Assembly: GCA_020638365.1 (NCBI GenBank)
Contig: JACKIQ010000005.1
Coordinates: forward strand, 62,001 to 126,000
Source: Rhodospirillales bacterium
GTDB taxonomy: Bacteria; Pseudomonadota; Alphaproteobacteria; Micavibrionales; Micavibrionaceae
Direction of reading: 5' to 3'
Length of the DNA stretch: 64,000 nucleotides
The translations under genes were made by a program, and so were the position numbers. The notes under the pieces were generated by a model. The model was not told the origin of the DNA, did no database searches, and was given only the letters and a program-made list of their open reading frames with translations. How positions within the stretch are numbered: position 1 is the stretch's first letter; each line of letters begins with the position of its first letter. Positions 50,027 to 57,224 of this stretch are shown here, one piece after another.

Positions 50027-51979
50027 ATGAAGCCGGAAAATCTTGAAAGACTCAAACAGCTTCTCGATAATAACGCTGTCTCGGCAAATCAGATCGGTAT
50101 TGCCGACCTCAAGGCGGTGCAGCGTATACTAAAGGACGAGAGCCTTTACAGCGGAAAAATTGACGGAGATTTTCGGGGCGCCAGCGCACAAGCCCTTCTG
50201 GAGGCGTGCAGGCAGACCCCCTCTTTGATTGCTTCCATATCTCCAGCTTACATCAAGCTCATGCGCGACAACGGATTTGGCGAGGATCTCCGGAAAATCG
50301 TGACCGATAATGCGGAATTGAGAAGCGCACTGGTTGAACAAACCCGGGAACTGCTCGGCGCCCCCAGAAACAGGCAATATACGCAGCAACAAACGCATCT
50401 GTATCTTCTGGGGTTCTACGACAAAAAAATAGACGGGATAAAGGGGAACGGTCACAAGGAAGCTGTTGAGAAATTCAATCAGGACATACCCTCTGCTCCC
50501 GTAGCGGAAGAAAGAGCTGAAGCACGACAACCGGAAGAAATAAGCGAAGTAGAATCAAGGTCCGTAATCGTAAGCCGGGACACCGACATTTACAATGAGG
50601 ACTGGTCCCAGGTCAGGATGGCCGGAACAGAAGCCGTGGACCTCTCGGAAAGGAGGCAAGAATCGGGAGCGGAAACCCGCGATATTTACGCGGACCTGAC
50701 CCTGATCACTCCGCCTGAAACAATAAAACGTGGTGGGGCACCCTCTATCGAAAATACAGCGTCGATTCACCTGAGTGCTGATAGCTCGGATATAGACGGC
50801 GTCCTGACCCTAGTCGGCGATGCCTCCGGCACACAAAACAGGGGAGGAATAGCCGCAGAGCATCTGGGAGCGGCAGCCATGGACTTCCCTTACCCGGATC
50901 GGACAGGCAGCCGAACGGCAGGAGAGGAGAGCATACCATCAATCAGGCTGGCACGGATCGCTGATTCAGCCACAATCATACCCACTTTAGATCCTGCAGT
51001 TTTTTCTCAAACCCTTGTCCCCGGCTCCCCCCCTGAAACCGAAAACAGGCAAACAGAAAGAGCGCCTTTATATCGCTCTCAGCTCGATAACGACTTTGCA
51101 GAAAAAAAAGACCTGAATTTGTGGCAACGCTTTAAAAGCATCTTCACATCGGCTTCAAATGGAACAGACACCCGCGCCGGTGTCATGGAACCGTCGTCTA
51201 TGACGCCTGAACAGGCCCGAATTCTCGGAACTGTTGTAGAAAATGCGAGAACCGAGGGGCTCAATATTCCTGAAGCACAAACTGGATACGAACCCTACGA
51301 ACCGTTGCTCGCCCTTATACGTCTGAAGGAATCGGGAGACAATTATGACATCGGCCATAATCATGTGCAAAAAAACTATTCGTCAATGACAATAAACCAG
51401 GTTCTTGAAGACCAGAGAAGCTGGTGCAATCGCCGCAGGCTGGCAAATTTGTCAATCTACGATTACTTCGAGGGACGGGCCAGTTCCGTGGCAGGAGCCT
51501 ACCAAATGACCCATGAAACACTAAAGCGGCTTGTGACAAAACTGGGGCTTTCAGGAGAAGAGAGATTTGACAGGCGGATGCAGGACCGGTTAGGCGCTGA
51601 ACTCCTGAACGAACTCGGTTACGACAGATACCTTACCGGGACAGGCATGACAACCAGGCGCATGGTCAGTAAAATAGCCGGTGTTTGGGCTTCTTTCCCC
51701 AAAGACGAGAGCAATGAGAGCAGGTACAAAAACGATGGCCTTAACAAGGCCCTGATCGGCTACAAGCCGACGCACGATATCCTCAGCTTCATAAGAACCG
51801 AATTCCATCGCAACACACTCCCTGGATTAACCGCCGAGGAACAGCTTGCCATCTCTCTCAGAGAGATCAGCCCGCAAATACCTGCTCCTATCATTCCGGC
51901 GGGTTCGGACGAACCGGGTGCCATTGAAAGAAAGGATCATCTGGGTTCTCTGACAACTACGAACGTCAGGTTATCCTGA
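50027..51979 (+). CDS. Muramidase-like protein with N-terminal peptidoglycan-binding-like repeats
   Basis: A 650-residue protein. Two N-terminal stretches resemble peptidoglycan-binding (PG_binding_1) units: A-V-Q-R-I-L-K-D-E-S-L-Y-S-G-K-I-D-G near 29-46 and T-H-L-Y-L-L-G-F-Y-D-K-K-I-D-G near 121-135. The middle (about 150-370) is low-complexity and likely disordered. The C-terminal domain is lysozyme-like: L-I-R-L-K-E-S-G-D-N-Y-D-I-G near 432-445, the Q-V-L-E-D-Q-R-S-W helix, S-S-V-A-G-A-Y-Q-M-T-H-E-T-L near 485-498, and R-F-D-R-R-M-Q-D-R-L near 513. This is the arrangement of phage-type muramidases, E in K-E-S-G being the expected acid. No signal peptide, so export would need another route. 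Preceded by an AT-rich leader. Confidence 0.68.
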   Translation: MKPENLERLKQLLDNNAVSANQIGIADLKAVQRILKDESLYSGKIDGDFRGASAQALLEACRQTPSLIASISPAYIKLMRDNGFGEDLRKIVTDNAELRSALVEQTRELLGAPRNRQYTQQQTHLYLLGFYDKKIDGIKGNGHKEAVEKFNQDIPSAPVAEERAEARQPEEISEVESRSVIVSRDTDIYNEDWSQVRMAGTEAVDLSERRQESGAETRDIYADLTLITPPETIKRGGAPSIENTASIHLSADSSDIDGVLTLVGDASGTQNRGGIAAEHLGAAAMDFPYPDRTGSRTAGEESIPSIRLARIADSATIIPTLDPAVFSQTLVPGSPPETENRQTERAPLYRSQLDNDFAEKKDLNLWQRFKSIFTSASNGTDTRAGVMEPSSMTPEQARILGTVVENARTEGLNIPEAQTGYEPYEPLLALIRLKESGDNYDIGHNHVQKNYSSMTINQVLEDQRSWCNRRRLANLSIYDYFEGRASSVAGAYQMTHETLKRLVTKLGLSGEERFDRRMQDRLGAELLNELGYDRYLTGTGMTTRRMVSKIAGVWASFPKDESNESRYKNDGLNKALIGYKPTHDILSFIRTEFHRNTLPGLTAEEQLAISLREISPQIPAPIIPAGSDEPGAIERKDHLGSLTTTNVRLS

Positions 51980-52063
51980 AAACCCGCATTATCCGGTTTT
52001 AACGCACAAACACTTGATCTTTTCGTGGATTTTGATTACCTGTTAGCTCTTATCGCGCAGAGT

Positions 52064-52138
52064 GGGCGGTTAGCTCAGCGGTAGAGCACTTGCTCGACAC
52101 GCAAGGGGTCACAAGTTCAATCCTTGTACCGCCCACCA
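52064..52138 (+). tRNA. tRNA-Val (anticodon GAC) with C at position 33
   Basis: Acceptor GGGCGGT/ACCGCCC, D-arm TAGCTCAGCGGTAGAGCA, anticodon stem CTTGC/GCAAG with loop T-C-G-A-C-A-C, giving GAC at 34-36. T-arm ACAAG/CTTGT with loop TTCAATC; CCA is encoded. Position 33 is C instead of the nearly universal T(U)33, and position 38 is C. The stems are all perfect, so it is otherwise a normal 75-base tRNA. Confidence 0.88.
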
Positions 52139-52179
52139 TTTCCGAAAAAAATAATGTGAAAGATAAGAAGGGGTAAAAC

Positions 52180-52800
52180 CTAGATCTTCATCTCGGTATA
52201 CACATTGCCGAGATTACCAAGCTCCCGCCCGGCCTCAAGCTGCCCGGGATTTGTCTCGATACCCAGCCCGTACGCAGCAGGGTCCGCCTCGATCCTGTCC
52301 ACGTAAAATTGCGTCGTCGAATCGAGACGATGCCCGAGCGCCTTGAGCTGATCGATCTTCTCCATCGTATCGACGGAAACCCTCTGATAAGCGGCCTCAC
52401 TGAGAAACTGGTGCATAATGCGGTTGGCGTTCGCCCGGATATCGTCGTTGGACTCCGGTTTCCAGCCGTCATAGCCAAAACTGTTATACGCATCCGACAA
52501 CCCGCCCCGGATTCGATCAATCCAGTTTGAAAAACCGCCTTTTGCGTCATTCAGCATATTATCAATACCGGTCCGGGGATCGCCGAAAAACCGGTCAAGT
52601 TGCTCCATCGGGGAATTGCCGTCTGACTTGAGTTGGTCGCGAAAGGCGCTGAATACAGGACATTCGGTCGAATTGGCCGTCTCACGGCAATGCCGGGTAT
52701 AATCATCCCACTGCGTCTGGGGATCATATCCCATCCGTCCCATCTCATCCTGAAAATCAAGCTGCTTATGTGGTGGAATAATCCCCGGAATACCGCCCAT
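52180..52800 (-). CDS. Protein of unknown function
   Basis: A 206-residue protein, no clear signal peptide (starts M-G-G-I-P-G-I-I-P-P-H). It is mostly helical with Q/D-rich stretches and two cysteines near residues 38 and 47. Candidate repeats: A-N-A-N-R-I-M-H-Q-F-L and L-K-A-L-G-H-R-L-D-S-T-T. Nothing recognisable. It lies 42 bases from tRNA-Val and is divergent from the 52999 gene, near other effector-like orphans. Confidence 0.5.
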   Translation of the reverse strand: MGGIPGIIPPHKQLDFQDEMGRMGYDPQTQWDDYTRHCRETANSTECPVFSAFRDQLKSDGNSPMEQLDRFFGDPRTGIDNMLNDAKGGFSNWIDRIRGGLSDAYNSFGYDGWKPESNDDIRANANRIMHQFLSEAAYQRVSVDTMEKIDQLKALGHRLDSTTQFYVDRIEADPAAYGLGIETNPGQLEAGRELGNLGNVYTEMKI

Positions 52801-52998
52801 TTTTTCCCTCTAAAGCCATTATTATAATTAAAATGCGTAAAGTAATTATATTTCTTTTCTTGGAACAAGTGCAAACTAAAAAAATATTATAGAAAATAAG
52901 GGCATTGCACAGATAAAAGGGATATCATAAAAATTGAAGATAATAATTGACGGTGATAAGCCTTTCTTGAAATAATTTAAAAAAATGGCGGAAAAACA

Positions 52999-53472
52999 AT
53001 GAAAGCTGAAACAAAAAATGATCAGGCCGAAATCGAAGCGTTTCTGGCCGGTTCTGAGGCGTTTGAAACTCTTTCTACGCTTGCGGCCGTAACATCGCCC
53101 GAAGATCAGGACTACATTGCCGAACCGATCAACCGCCTTCTCTCCGAACCTGGCGGTCTGGACGTTCTTCAGGCAAGAATGCGTGACTTCATGGACCCCG
53201 AGCAAACCCTGCCCGAGGTTTCCTCATATGTCCTCTCGAACCGAAATGTCAGGCCGGTGCCTCTGGGAACAACAACCCCGGCCTTTCAGGATATGGTTAT
53301 GAGGCTCCGGCAATTGTCGGAATCTGGCAACAAGGGACTGGCGACCGCAGCCATGTTCTACGCGGTCGGCATGGCCCACTACGAATGGAAGGACCGGCAA
53401 AGGCCTTCCGTTCCCTACGACCCGGAAAGGGACGATCCTATTTCCCTCGCCTACCGTTCACCTGAGGACTAA
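52999..53472 (+). CDS. Protein of unknown function, partner of the RelE-like fusion
   Basis: A 157-residue acidic cytosolic protein, largely helical, without membrane spans. It starts M-K-A-E-T-K-N-D-Q and is rich in glutamate, aspartate and alanine. It ends 15 bases before the RelE-like fusion gene on the same strand, so the two are almost surely co-transcribed and may form a toxin/antidote-type pair, with this acidic protein as the neutralising partner. That role is inference from position only. I do not recognise a family. Confidence 0.5.
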   Translation: MKAETKNDQAEIEAFLAGSEAFETLSTLAAVTSPEDQDYIAEPINRLLSEPGGLDVLQARMRDFMDPEQTLPEVSSYVLSNRNVRPVPLGTTTPAFQDMVMRLRQLSESGNKGLATAAMFYAVGMAHYEWKDRQRPSVPYDPERDDPISLAYRSPED

Positions 53473-53487
53473 AAAGGCTAAAAGCGG

Positions 53488-54639
53488 ATGGGATTGGAAG
53501 TTTCAAAAGATTTTGAAAAACAGTTCAGCAAGCTGGACCCGCAAACTCAGCGCTCAGTGATGACGGCCTTTGAAAAGCTTGCAGATAGTCCGCAAAGCGT
53601 CAAATTCGAAGAAAAAATGGGCAACGCGAAGGGAATTTTTACCATGCGCGTCGAAGGGGGCAACCGTGTGGCCTTCACCAAGAATATGGACGGGAACCTT
53701 GTCCCGGTCTTCGTCGGAAACCACAGGGATTACGACCAGTTCCTTGATCGCCCCAAAAGCAAGCTGACCGCCGACCACCTGTTGGGAGAAGGAAACAGCC
53801 GTATGCGGGTGATGGACCTCGACATCCCTGAAAAACTCAGGACGAAAAGCCTTCTCAAGGCGGCTGACAACTTCTCTCTGGGAAACATCAGGTTTCACGG
53901 ATTGACCGGCGCGGCAATCGGCATCGGCGCTGGGCTTCTGGTAACAGGCGACCCCAAGGAAGCGATCGCGTCCACCACCCCCGGCCATGTCGGACTTGAA
54001 CTCTACGAAGGGGACATAAAGGGTGCGACGGAAGCCCTGATCGTTGACGGCGCAGGAGACGTCGGCTGCCTGGCTGTTGGCGCTGGGGGGGCAAAAGTTT
54101 TCGCGACATGGGGAACGACCCTCGGCCCGTGGGGAACGCTCGGCGGAGGCGCAATCGGCGGACTCGGCGGCTGCTTGGTCGGCAGCATTATAGCCAGTGA
54201 AACCGCTCAGGCCCTGTGGGACACAATCGCTGGTAAAGACCCCGATATAACCAACCCCGTTCAAACCCTGAATGAGTTAAAACAACTCGGGATCGAGAAC
54301 GTCCCGCAAACGGTCATGCCGGACATGCCGCAAAGTCTCAAGGATCTGATCTATTACAGAAATCAGGTTTCAGATTCAGTGGAAGCCTTAAACGAAAGCG
54401 CGGAAGCTCTATCAAAAAATCCGGACAACGAAGCCGCACGTCAGGCTTTTACGGAAGCGTCCACGAACTTCGCACAGGCCGCCGAAGCCTACAAGATCAG
54501 CGCGACCTCAATGCAAAACCCGCAGGAAGTCGTAAGCTACCTCCAGCAAATGGAAAATGAAAACGCCCGGCCAGAAACACCGGCCCTATCCAATGATTTC
54601 GGCCAGAGCCAGCCAGCCGCCTCCGCCGCAAAACCCTAA
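53488..54639 (+). CDS. RelE/ParE-like domain fused to a glycine-rich hydrophobic region
   Basis: A 383-residue protein. Residues 1-90 resemble a RelE/ParE toxin fold: F-E-K-Q-F-S-K-L-D-P-Q-T-Q-R-S-V near 9-24, a strand T-M-R-V-E-G-G-N-R-V-A-F near 52-63 and F-V-G-N-H-R-D-Y-D-Q-F near 75-85. That is the order of helices and strands in YoeB-like mRNA interferases. Residues about 130-245 are glycine/alanine-rich and hydrophobic (G-A-A-I-G-I-G-A-G-L-L-V; G-G-G-A-I-G-G-L-G-G), like glycine-zipper membrane-inserting regions. A charged helical tail follows. No signal peptide. The upstream acidic gene is 15 bases away. The stop codon lies inside the left direct repeat. Confidence 0.55.
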   Translation: MGLEVSKDFEKQFSKLDPQTQRSVMTAFEKLADSPQSVKFEEKMGNAKGIFTMRVEGGNRVAFTKNMDGNLVPVFVGNHRDYDQFLDRPKSKLTADHLLGEGNSRMRVMDLDIPEKLRTKSLLKAADNFSLGNIRFHGLTGAAIGIGAGLLVTGDPKEAIASTTPGHVGLELYEGDIKGATEALIVDGAGDVGCLAVGAGGAKVFATWGTTLGPWGTLGGGAIGGLGGCLVGSIIASETAQALWDTIAGKDPDITNPVQTLNELKQLGIENVPQTVMPDMPQSLKDLIYYRNQVSDSVEALNESAEALSKNPDNEAARQAFTEASTNFAQAAEAYKISATSMQNPQEVVSYLQQMENENARPETPALSNDFGQSQPAASAAKP

Positions 54640-54658
54640 AACAACTTCATCAGCATGC
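54636..54658. repeat. Left copy of the 23-bp direct repeat (ctlX 3' end)
   Basis: Identical at 22 of 23 positions to 57202-57224, which is the stop and last codons of ctlX. In minus-strand sense it reads through codons for M-L-M-K-L-F and the stop. It overlaps the stop of the RelE-like gene. Confidence 0.9.
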
Positions 54659-54682
54659 GCTGCCACCGGAATATCCTGACTA
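54636..54682 (-). pseudogene. Decayed 3' fragment of a ctlX-like gene
   Basis: Beyond the 23-bp repeat the similarity to ctlX continues on the minus strand: a segment coding for Y-S-G-G-S-A in one frame corresponds to the ctlX Y-G-G-G-S-A-R-C-M tail. About seven bases are missing before the A-T-G-C-T-G, which shifts the frame and removes the catalytic cysteine codon. Only about 45 bases are recognisable. It is either a duplicated end left by insertion of the quorum-sensing module, or the remains of a second ctlX copy. Confidence 0.6.
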
Positions 54683-54727
54683 AAGGACTTAAAACACTAT
54701 ATTTTATGAAAAAACTACCAAGGTGAT

Positions 54728-55048
54728 CTAGAAATCGCCCGCCCCGGCTTCAGTACTCTCTAAAAGCTCTGAAATATCCCGGTACCTATCTACAGGAATC
54801 TGCGAGAGAAGATTCATGACAGCCATAGCCTTGAGCATATCGCTACTAATAACAACATCGCAAATGTTTCCCTGACTTCCACGAATGATATCTTCGATGC
54901 GCACAATCGTCGTAAGGATCGCATTTGAAACATCCTCGTACCCCGCCCGCTTCGACTCCTGTGAAAGATAGTAAAGTGAACCTATAATAGGGCGAAGTTG
55001 TTCTTTTTTAACCGTTTCAGTCGAAATATTGCTCATAAATGGTCTCAC
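54728..55048 (-). CDS. Small protein encoded directly after luxI
   Basis: The GTG at 55048 overlaps the luxI stop by one base (TAGTG), indicating coupling; an ATG at 55036 (M-S-N-I-S-T) is the alternative. 106 residues, helical, no membrane span (L-R-P-I-I-G-S-L-Y-Y-L-S-Q-E-S-K-R; A-I-L-T-T-I-V-R-I-E-D-I-I). I do not recognise the family. By position it belongs to the quorum-sensing operon. Confidence 0.6.
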   Translation of the reverse strand: MRPFMSNISTETVKKEQLRPIIGSLYYLSQESKRAGYEDVSNAILTTIVRIEDIIRGSQGNICDVVISSDMLKAMAVMNLLSQIPVDRYRDISELLESTEAGAGDF

Positions 55049-55686
55049 TATGCTGCAAGGGATTCTTCCTCATCATGTCCAAAATTCAGAACAGGATCAT
55101 GAATCCCTGTTATGCTTCTAACCCTGTTCAGAACCTCCTGAGTAACGACAAGGTTCCCCGCAATAATTTTATGCCCCTCCTCGCTCCTGTGTATTTCGCC
55201 AAGCCACTCAACATCCCACCCGGATTTAACAAAAATGTTTCTCCAGTAGACCGGGTACATGACCCCGATAATACTTCTGATTTTTTTAACTAAAGAAAAC
55301 TCCAAGTAACCGATAACGATTTCCTGAATGATCCTTTTCCGCATATCGGGCTCAATCGACCGTTCAACACAAAAACGGCTGCCTTCCCAGACTCTTGGAG
55401 TACTTGGCAAATCAATCTTGCTAACGAGATGGGAGAAAGACTGCTGAAGCATATAAGGCCGGTCCGTTGGGTAAAGACGCGATACGCCTATGGCTTTACC
55501 CGCATGGTCCTTCTTGACAAGATAATAGGCCGCAGGATTATCATAGCTATCGTACTCCATATCCTCTATAGTTGGGACCTCCCAGCCCTGACGTTCAATG
55601 ATACTCTGATACCTGAGTTGGTGTTGACGGTAGATCGGGTTATAACCAAAATGATGGTTTGTACTCAGGGTCACACAATCAATCAT
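55048..55686 (-). CDS. LuxI-family acyl-homoserine lactone synthase
   Basis: A 212-residue autoinducer synthase that makes an N-acyl-homoserine lactone from S-adenosylmethionine and an acyl donor. The conserved LuxI residues are in place: R25, W35, D46, D49, R70, F84, E101 and R104 (from Y-R-Q-H-Q-L-R-Y, W-E-V-P, M-E-Y-D-S-Y-D, V-S-R-L-Y-P-T, S-F-S-H-L and V-W-E-G-S-R-F). The aromatic residue normally after R24 in F-x-x-x-x-x-W is missing (I29). A lux-box-type site lies 60 bases upstream and a hairpin abuts the ribosome site (AGGAG). luxR is the next gene upstream. Confidence 0.92.
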   Translation of the reverse strand: MIDCVTLSTNHHFGYNPIYRQHQLRYQSIIERQGWEVPTIEDMEYDSYDNPAAYYLVKKDHAGKAIGVSRLYPTDRPYMLQQSFSHLVSKIDLPSTPRVWEGSRFCVERSIEPDMRKRIIQEIVIGYLEFSLVKKIRSIIGVMYPVYWRNIFVKSGWDVEWLGEIHRSEEGHKIIAGNLVVTQEVLNRVRSITGIHDPVLNFGHDEEESLAA

Positions 55687-55694
55687 GATCTCCT

Positions 55695-55714
55695 CCCAGA
55701 CTAAAAAATCTGGG
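55695..55714 (-). promoter_or_regulatory. Hairpin next to the luxI ribosome site
   Basis: CCCAGA and TCTGGG form a 6-bp stem with an 8-base loop, immediately followed on the minus strand by AGGAG and the luxI ATG. It could limit translation of luxI or mark an RNA-binding site. Confidence 0.45.
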
Positions 55715-55745
55715 ATCAGGAAAACAGGAAATAACTTGTAGTTGT

Positions 55746-55765
55746 ACCTGACAAGTTCGTCAGGC
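55746..55765 (-). promoter_or_regulatory. lux-box-like site upstream of luxI
   Basis: A 20-bp element starting ACCTG and ending CAGGC, with inner CCTGAC/GTCAGG perfect dyad, close to the lux box consensus. It is centred about 70 bases before the luxI ATG, suitable for LuxR activation. An overlapping inverted repeat AACTTGT/ACAAGTT (55733-55757) is also present. Confidence 0.7.
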
Positions 55766-55786
55766 TAACTGAAAGTGAGGGGCTAT

Positions 55787-56536
55787 TTATATTCTCTCGG
55801 AGACCGCGCTGGGCATGATCAGCCCAAGCCGAATGGCCTTGGTAACAGCATAAATTCTCTCGTTGGAGCTTAGTTTATTGTAAGCGTTATTGATATGAAA
55901 CCGAACGGTCGAATAAGAAATTCCAAGAATATCAGCAATGACCGCATCGCTTTTACCCTCCGCTGCCCATAATAAAACTTCACGCTCCCGGTCTGTCAAG
56001 AAAATACCGCCATCAGCATTTTCTTCCGCTGTGAGCAGAGCCGTGTACGCCATATGAAACTGGAAGCAAAACGCCCGAATCTTATTAATAACTATCTCAT
56101 TCAGCTCAACCCCGCCCGCGCTGCTAGCCATACCCACGCCGGACAACTCGCCGTTAATACCATGGATAGGAACAGCCATGCCATCCAGAAGTTTGGACTC
56201 ATTGGCTTCATCCATTATTCTCTTCTGGAATTTACTGATTTTCAGGTTCTGAGTGACATAACTCCAAGTAAAGGGACGGATCGTTCTAAAACAATGAAGC
56301 GGCACGGGGTCGTTGCCAACATATCGGTTCGAAACATAATGCTTCATCCAGCTTTCAGGATAATTCCTCAGAATGCCGTGCCCAGCCTTCAAATTGAGGG
56401 AATCATGATCGGAGATAAGACTGTAGCAGAAGCGGTCATAACCAAACCCGGCAAGAGCACCTCCCAAAAGAGACGATAACTCATCCGTAGAACATGCCTT
56501 GTTAGTATCCTCTATGAATTCTTCTATAGAGACCAT
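55787..56536 (-). CDS. LuxR-family acyl-homoserine lactone receptor/regulator
   Basis: A 249-residue regulator. Residues 1-165 are the autoinducer-binding domain: W63, Y67, D76-P77 and W91 are at the positions that contact the lactone (S-W-M-K-H-Y, N-D-P-V-P, F-T-W-S-Y). The C-terminal GerE HTH (T-D-R-E-R-E-V-L-L-W-A-A-E-G-K-S ... S-Y-S-T-V-R-F-H-I-N-N-A) binds DNA. The start is set at ATG 56536; a TTG at 56545 is also possible. It is transcribed with luxI 100 bases downstream and an XRE gene upstream. The lux box lies between. Confidence 0.93.
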   Translation of the reverse strand: MVSIEEFIEDTNKACSTDELSSLLGGALAGFGYDRFCYSLISDHDSLNLKAGHGILRNYPESWMKHYVSNRYVGNDPVPLHCFRTIRPFTWSYVTQNLKISKFQKRIMDEANESKLLDGMAVPIHGINGELSGVGMASSAGGVELNEIVINKIRAFCFQFHMAYTALLTAEENADGGIFLTDREREVLLWAAEGKSDAVIADILGISYSTVRFHINNAYNKLSSNERIYAVTKAIRLGLIMPSAVSERI

Positions 56537-56594
56537 GAGCGCCAATCTATTTTCTGTACATCGGCGAAATTATATTTCATTATCTCAAACAAAT

Positions 56595-56987
56595 CTAGAT
56601 TATGTTACCATTAGACAAAGATTTCAAAAATGACAGAAGCTTCTTCTTGATAGTCTGATCCTCAATAGAACTCAATAAACCAAGAATCTGAATCGTGGTA
56701 CTGTCTGCGCTGCTTAAATTCATTGAACTCTTATGAGACCCAACTCCCTTTTCATTATAAAGGCCATCGTAAAAGTTCATGAGATTGCAATCCAGAACTT
56801 TGGCTACCTCATAAAGCCGCGACGCGCTCACGCGATTTTTGCCCAACTCATACTTCTGAACCTGCTGAAACGTAACATCCAGAGCCTCGCCAAGCTCTAC
56901 TTGCGATAAGCCCCTTGCTTTTCTTATAAGACGCAAATTTGCACCGATAATTGCATCTATGTCATTAGGTTTAGATTTCGTTTTCAT
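56595..56987 (-). CDS. XRE-family regulator, PraR-like
   Basis: A 130-residue HTH_3 protein: I-I-G-A-N-L-R-L-I-R-K-A-R-G-L-S-Q-V-E-L-G-E-A-L-D-V-T-F-Q-Q-V-Q-K-Y-E-type helix-turn-helix at 12-48, continuing G-K-N-R-V-S-A-S-R-L-Y. This matches the XRE type of PraR in Rhizobiales, which controls quorum-sensing and surface traits. The C-terminal 60 residues are charged and helical. It sits upstream of luxR on the same strand, so regulation of the module is a reasonable inference. Confidence 0.8.
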   Translation of the reverse strand: MKTKSKPNDIDAIIGANLRLIRKARGLSQVELGEALDVTFQQVQKYELGKNRVSASRLYEVAKVLDCNLMNFYDGLYNEKGVGSHKSSMNLSSADSTTIQILGLLSSIEDQTIKKKLLSFLKSLSNGNII

Positions 56988-57201
56988 TTTAGTTACGATA
57001 CTCTCTGAAAGCAGGGTAAAACAAAGCTAAAGTTAAACACAAAAAATGAATTTCATCAATTTTCATATAAGACCAGTGATTGCAACCGTAGCTGCAAACG
57101 ACAATTTCCCTGACGAAAATTGGGAACTGCACGCTCTCGATATGCTGCTTTCATATTTCTGAATATAAGAAACATATTTTTTATAGGTGACCGCTGACCT
57201 G

Positions 57202-57224
57202 CTAAAACAACTCCATCAGCATGC
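57202..57224. repeat. Right copy of the 23-bp direct repeat (intact ctlX 3' end)
   Basis: The stop codon and last residues (C-M-L-M-E-L-F region) of ctlX. The left copy is at 54636-54658; between them lies the 2.5-kb XRE-luxR-luxI module. Confidence 0.9.
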
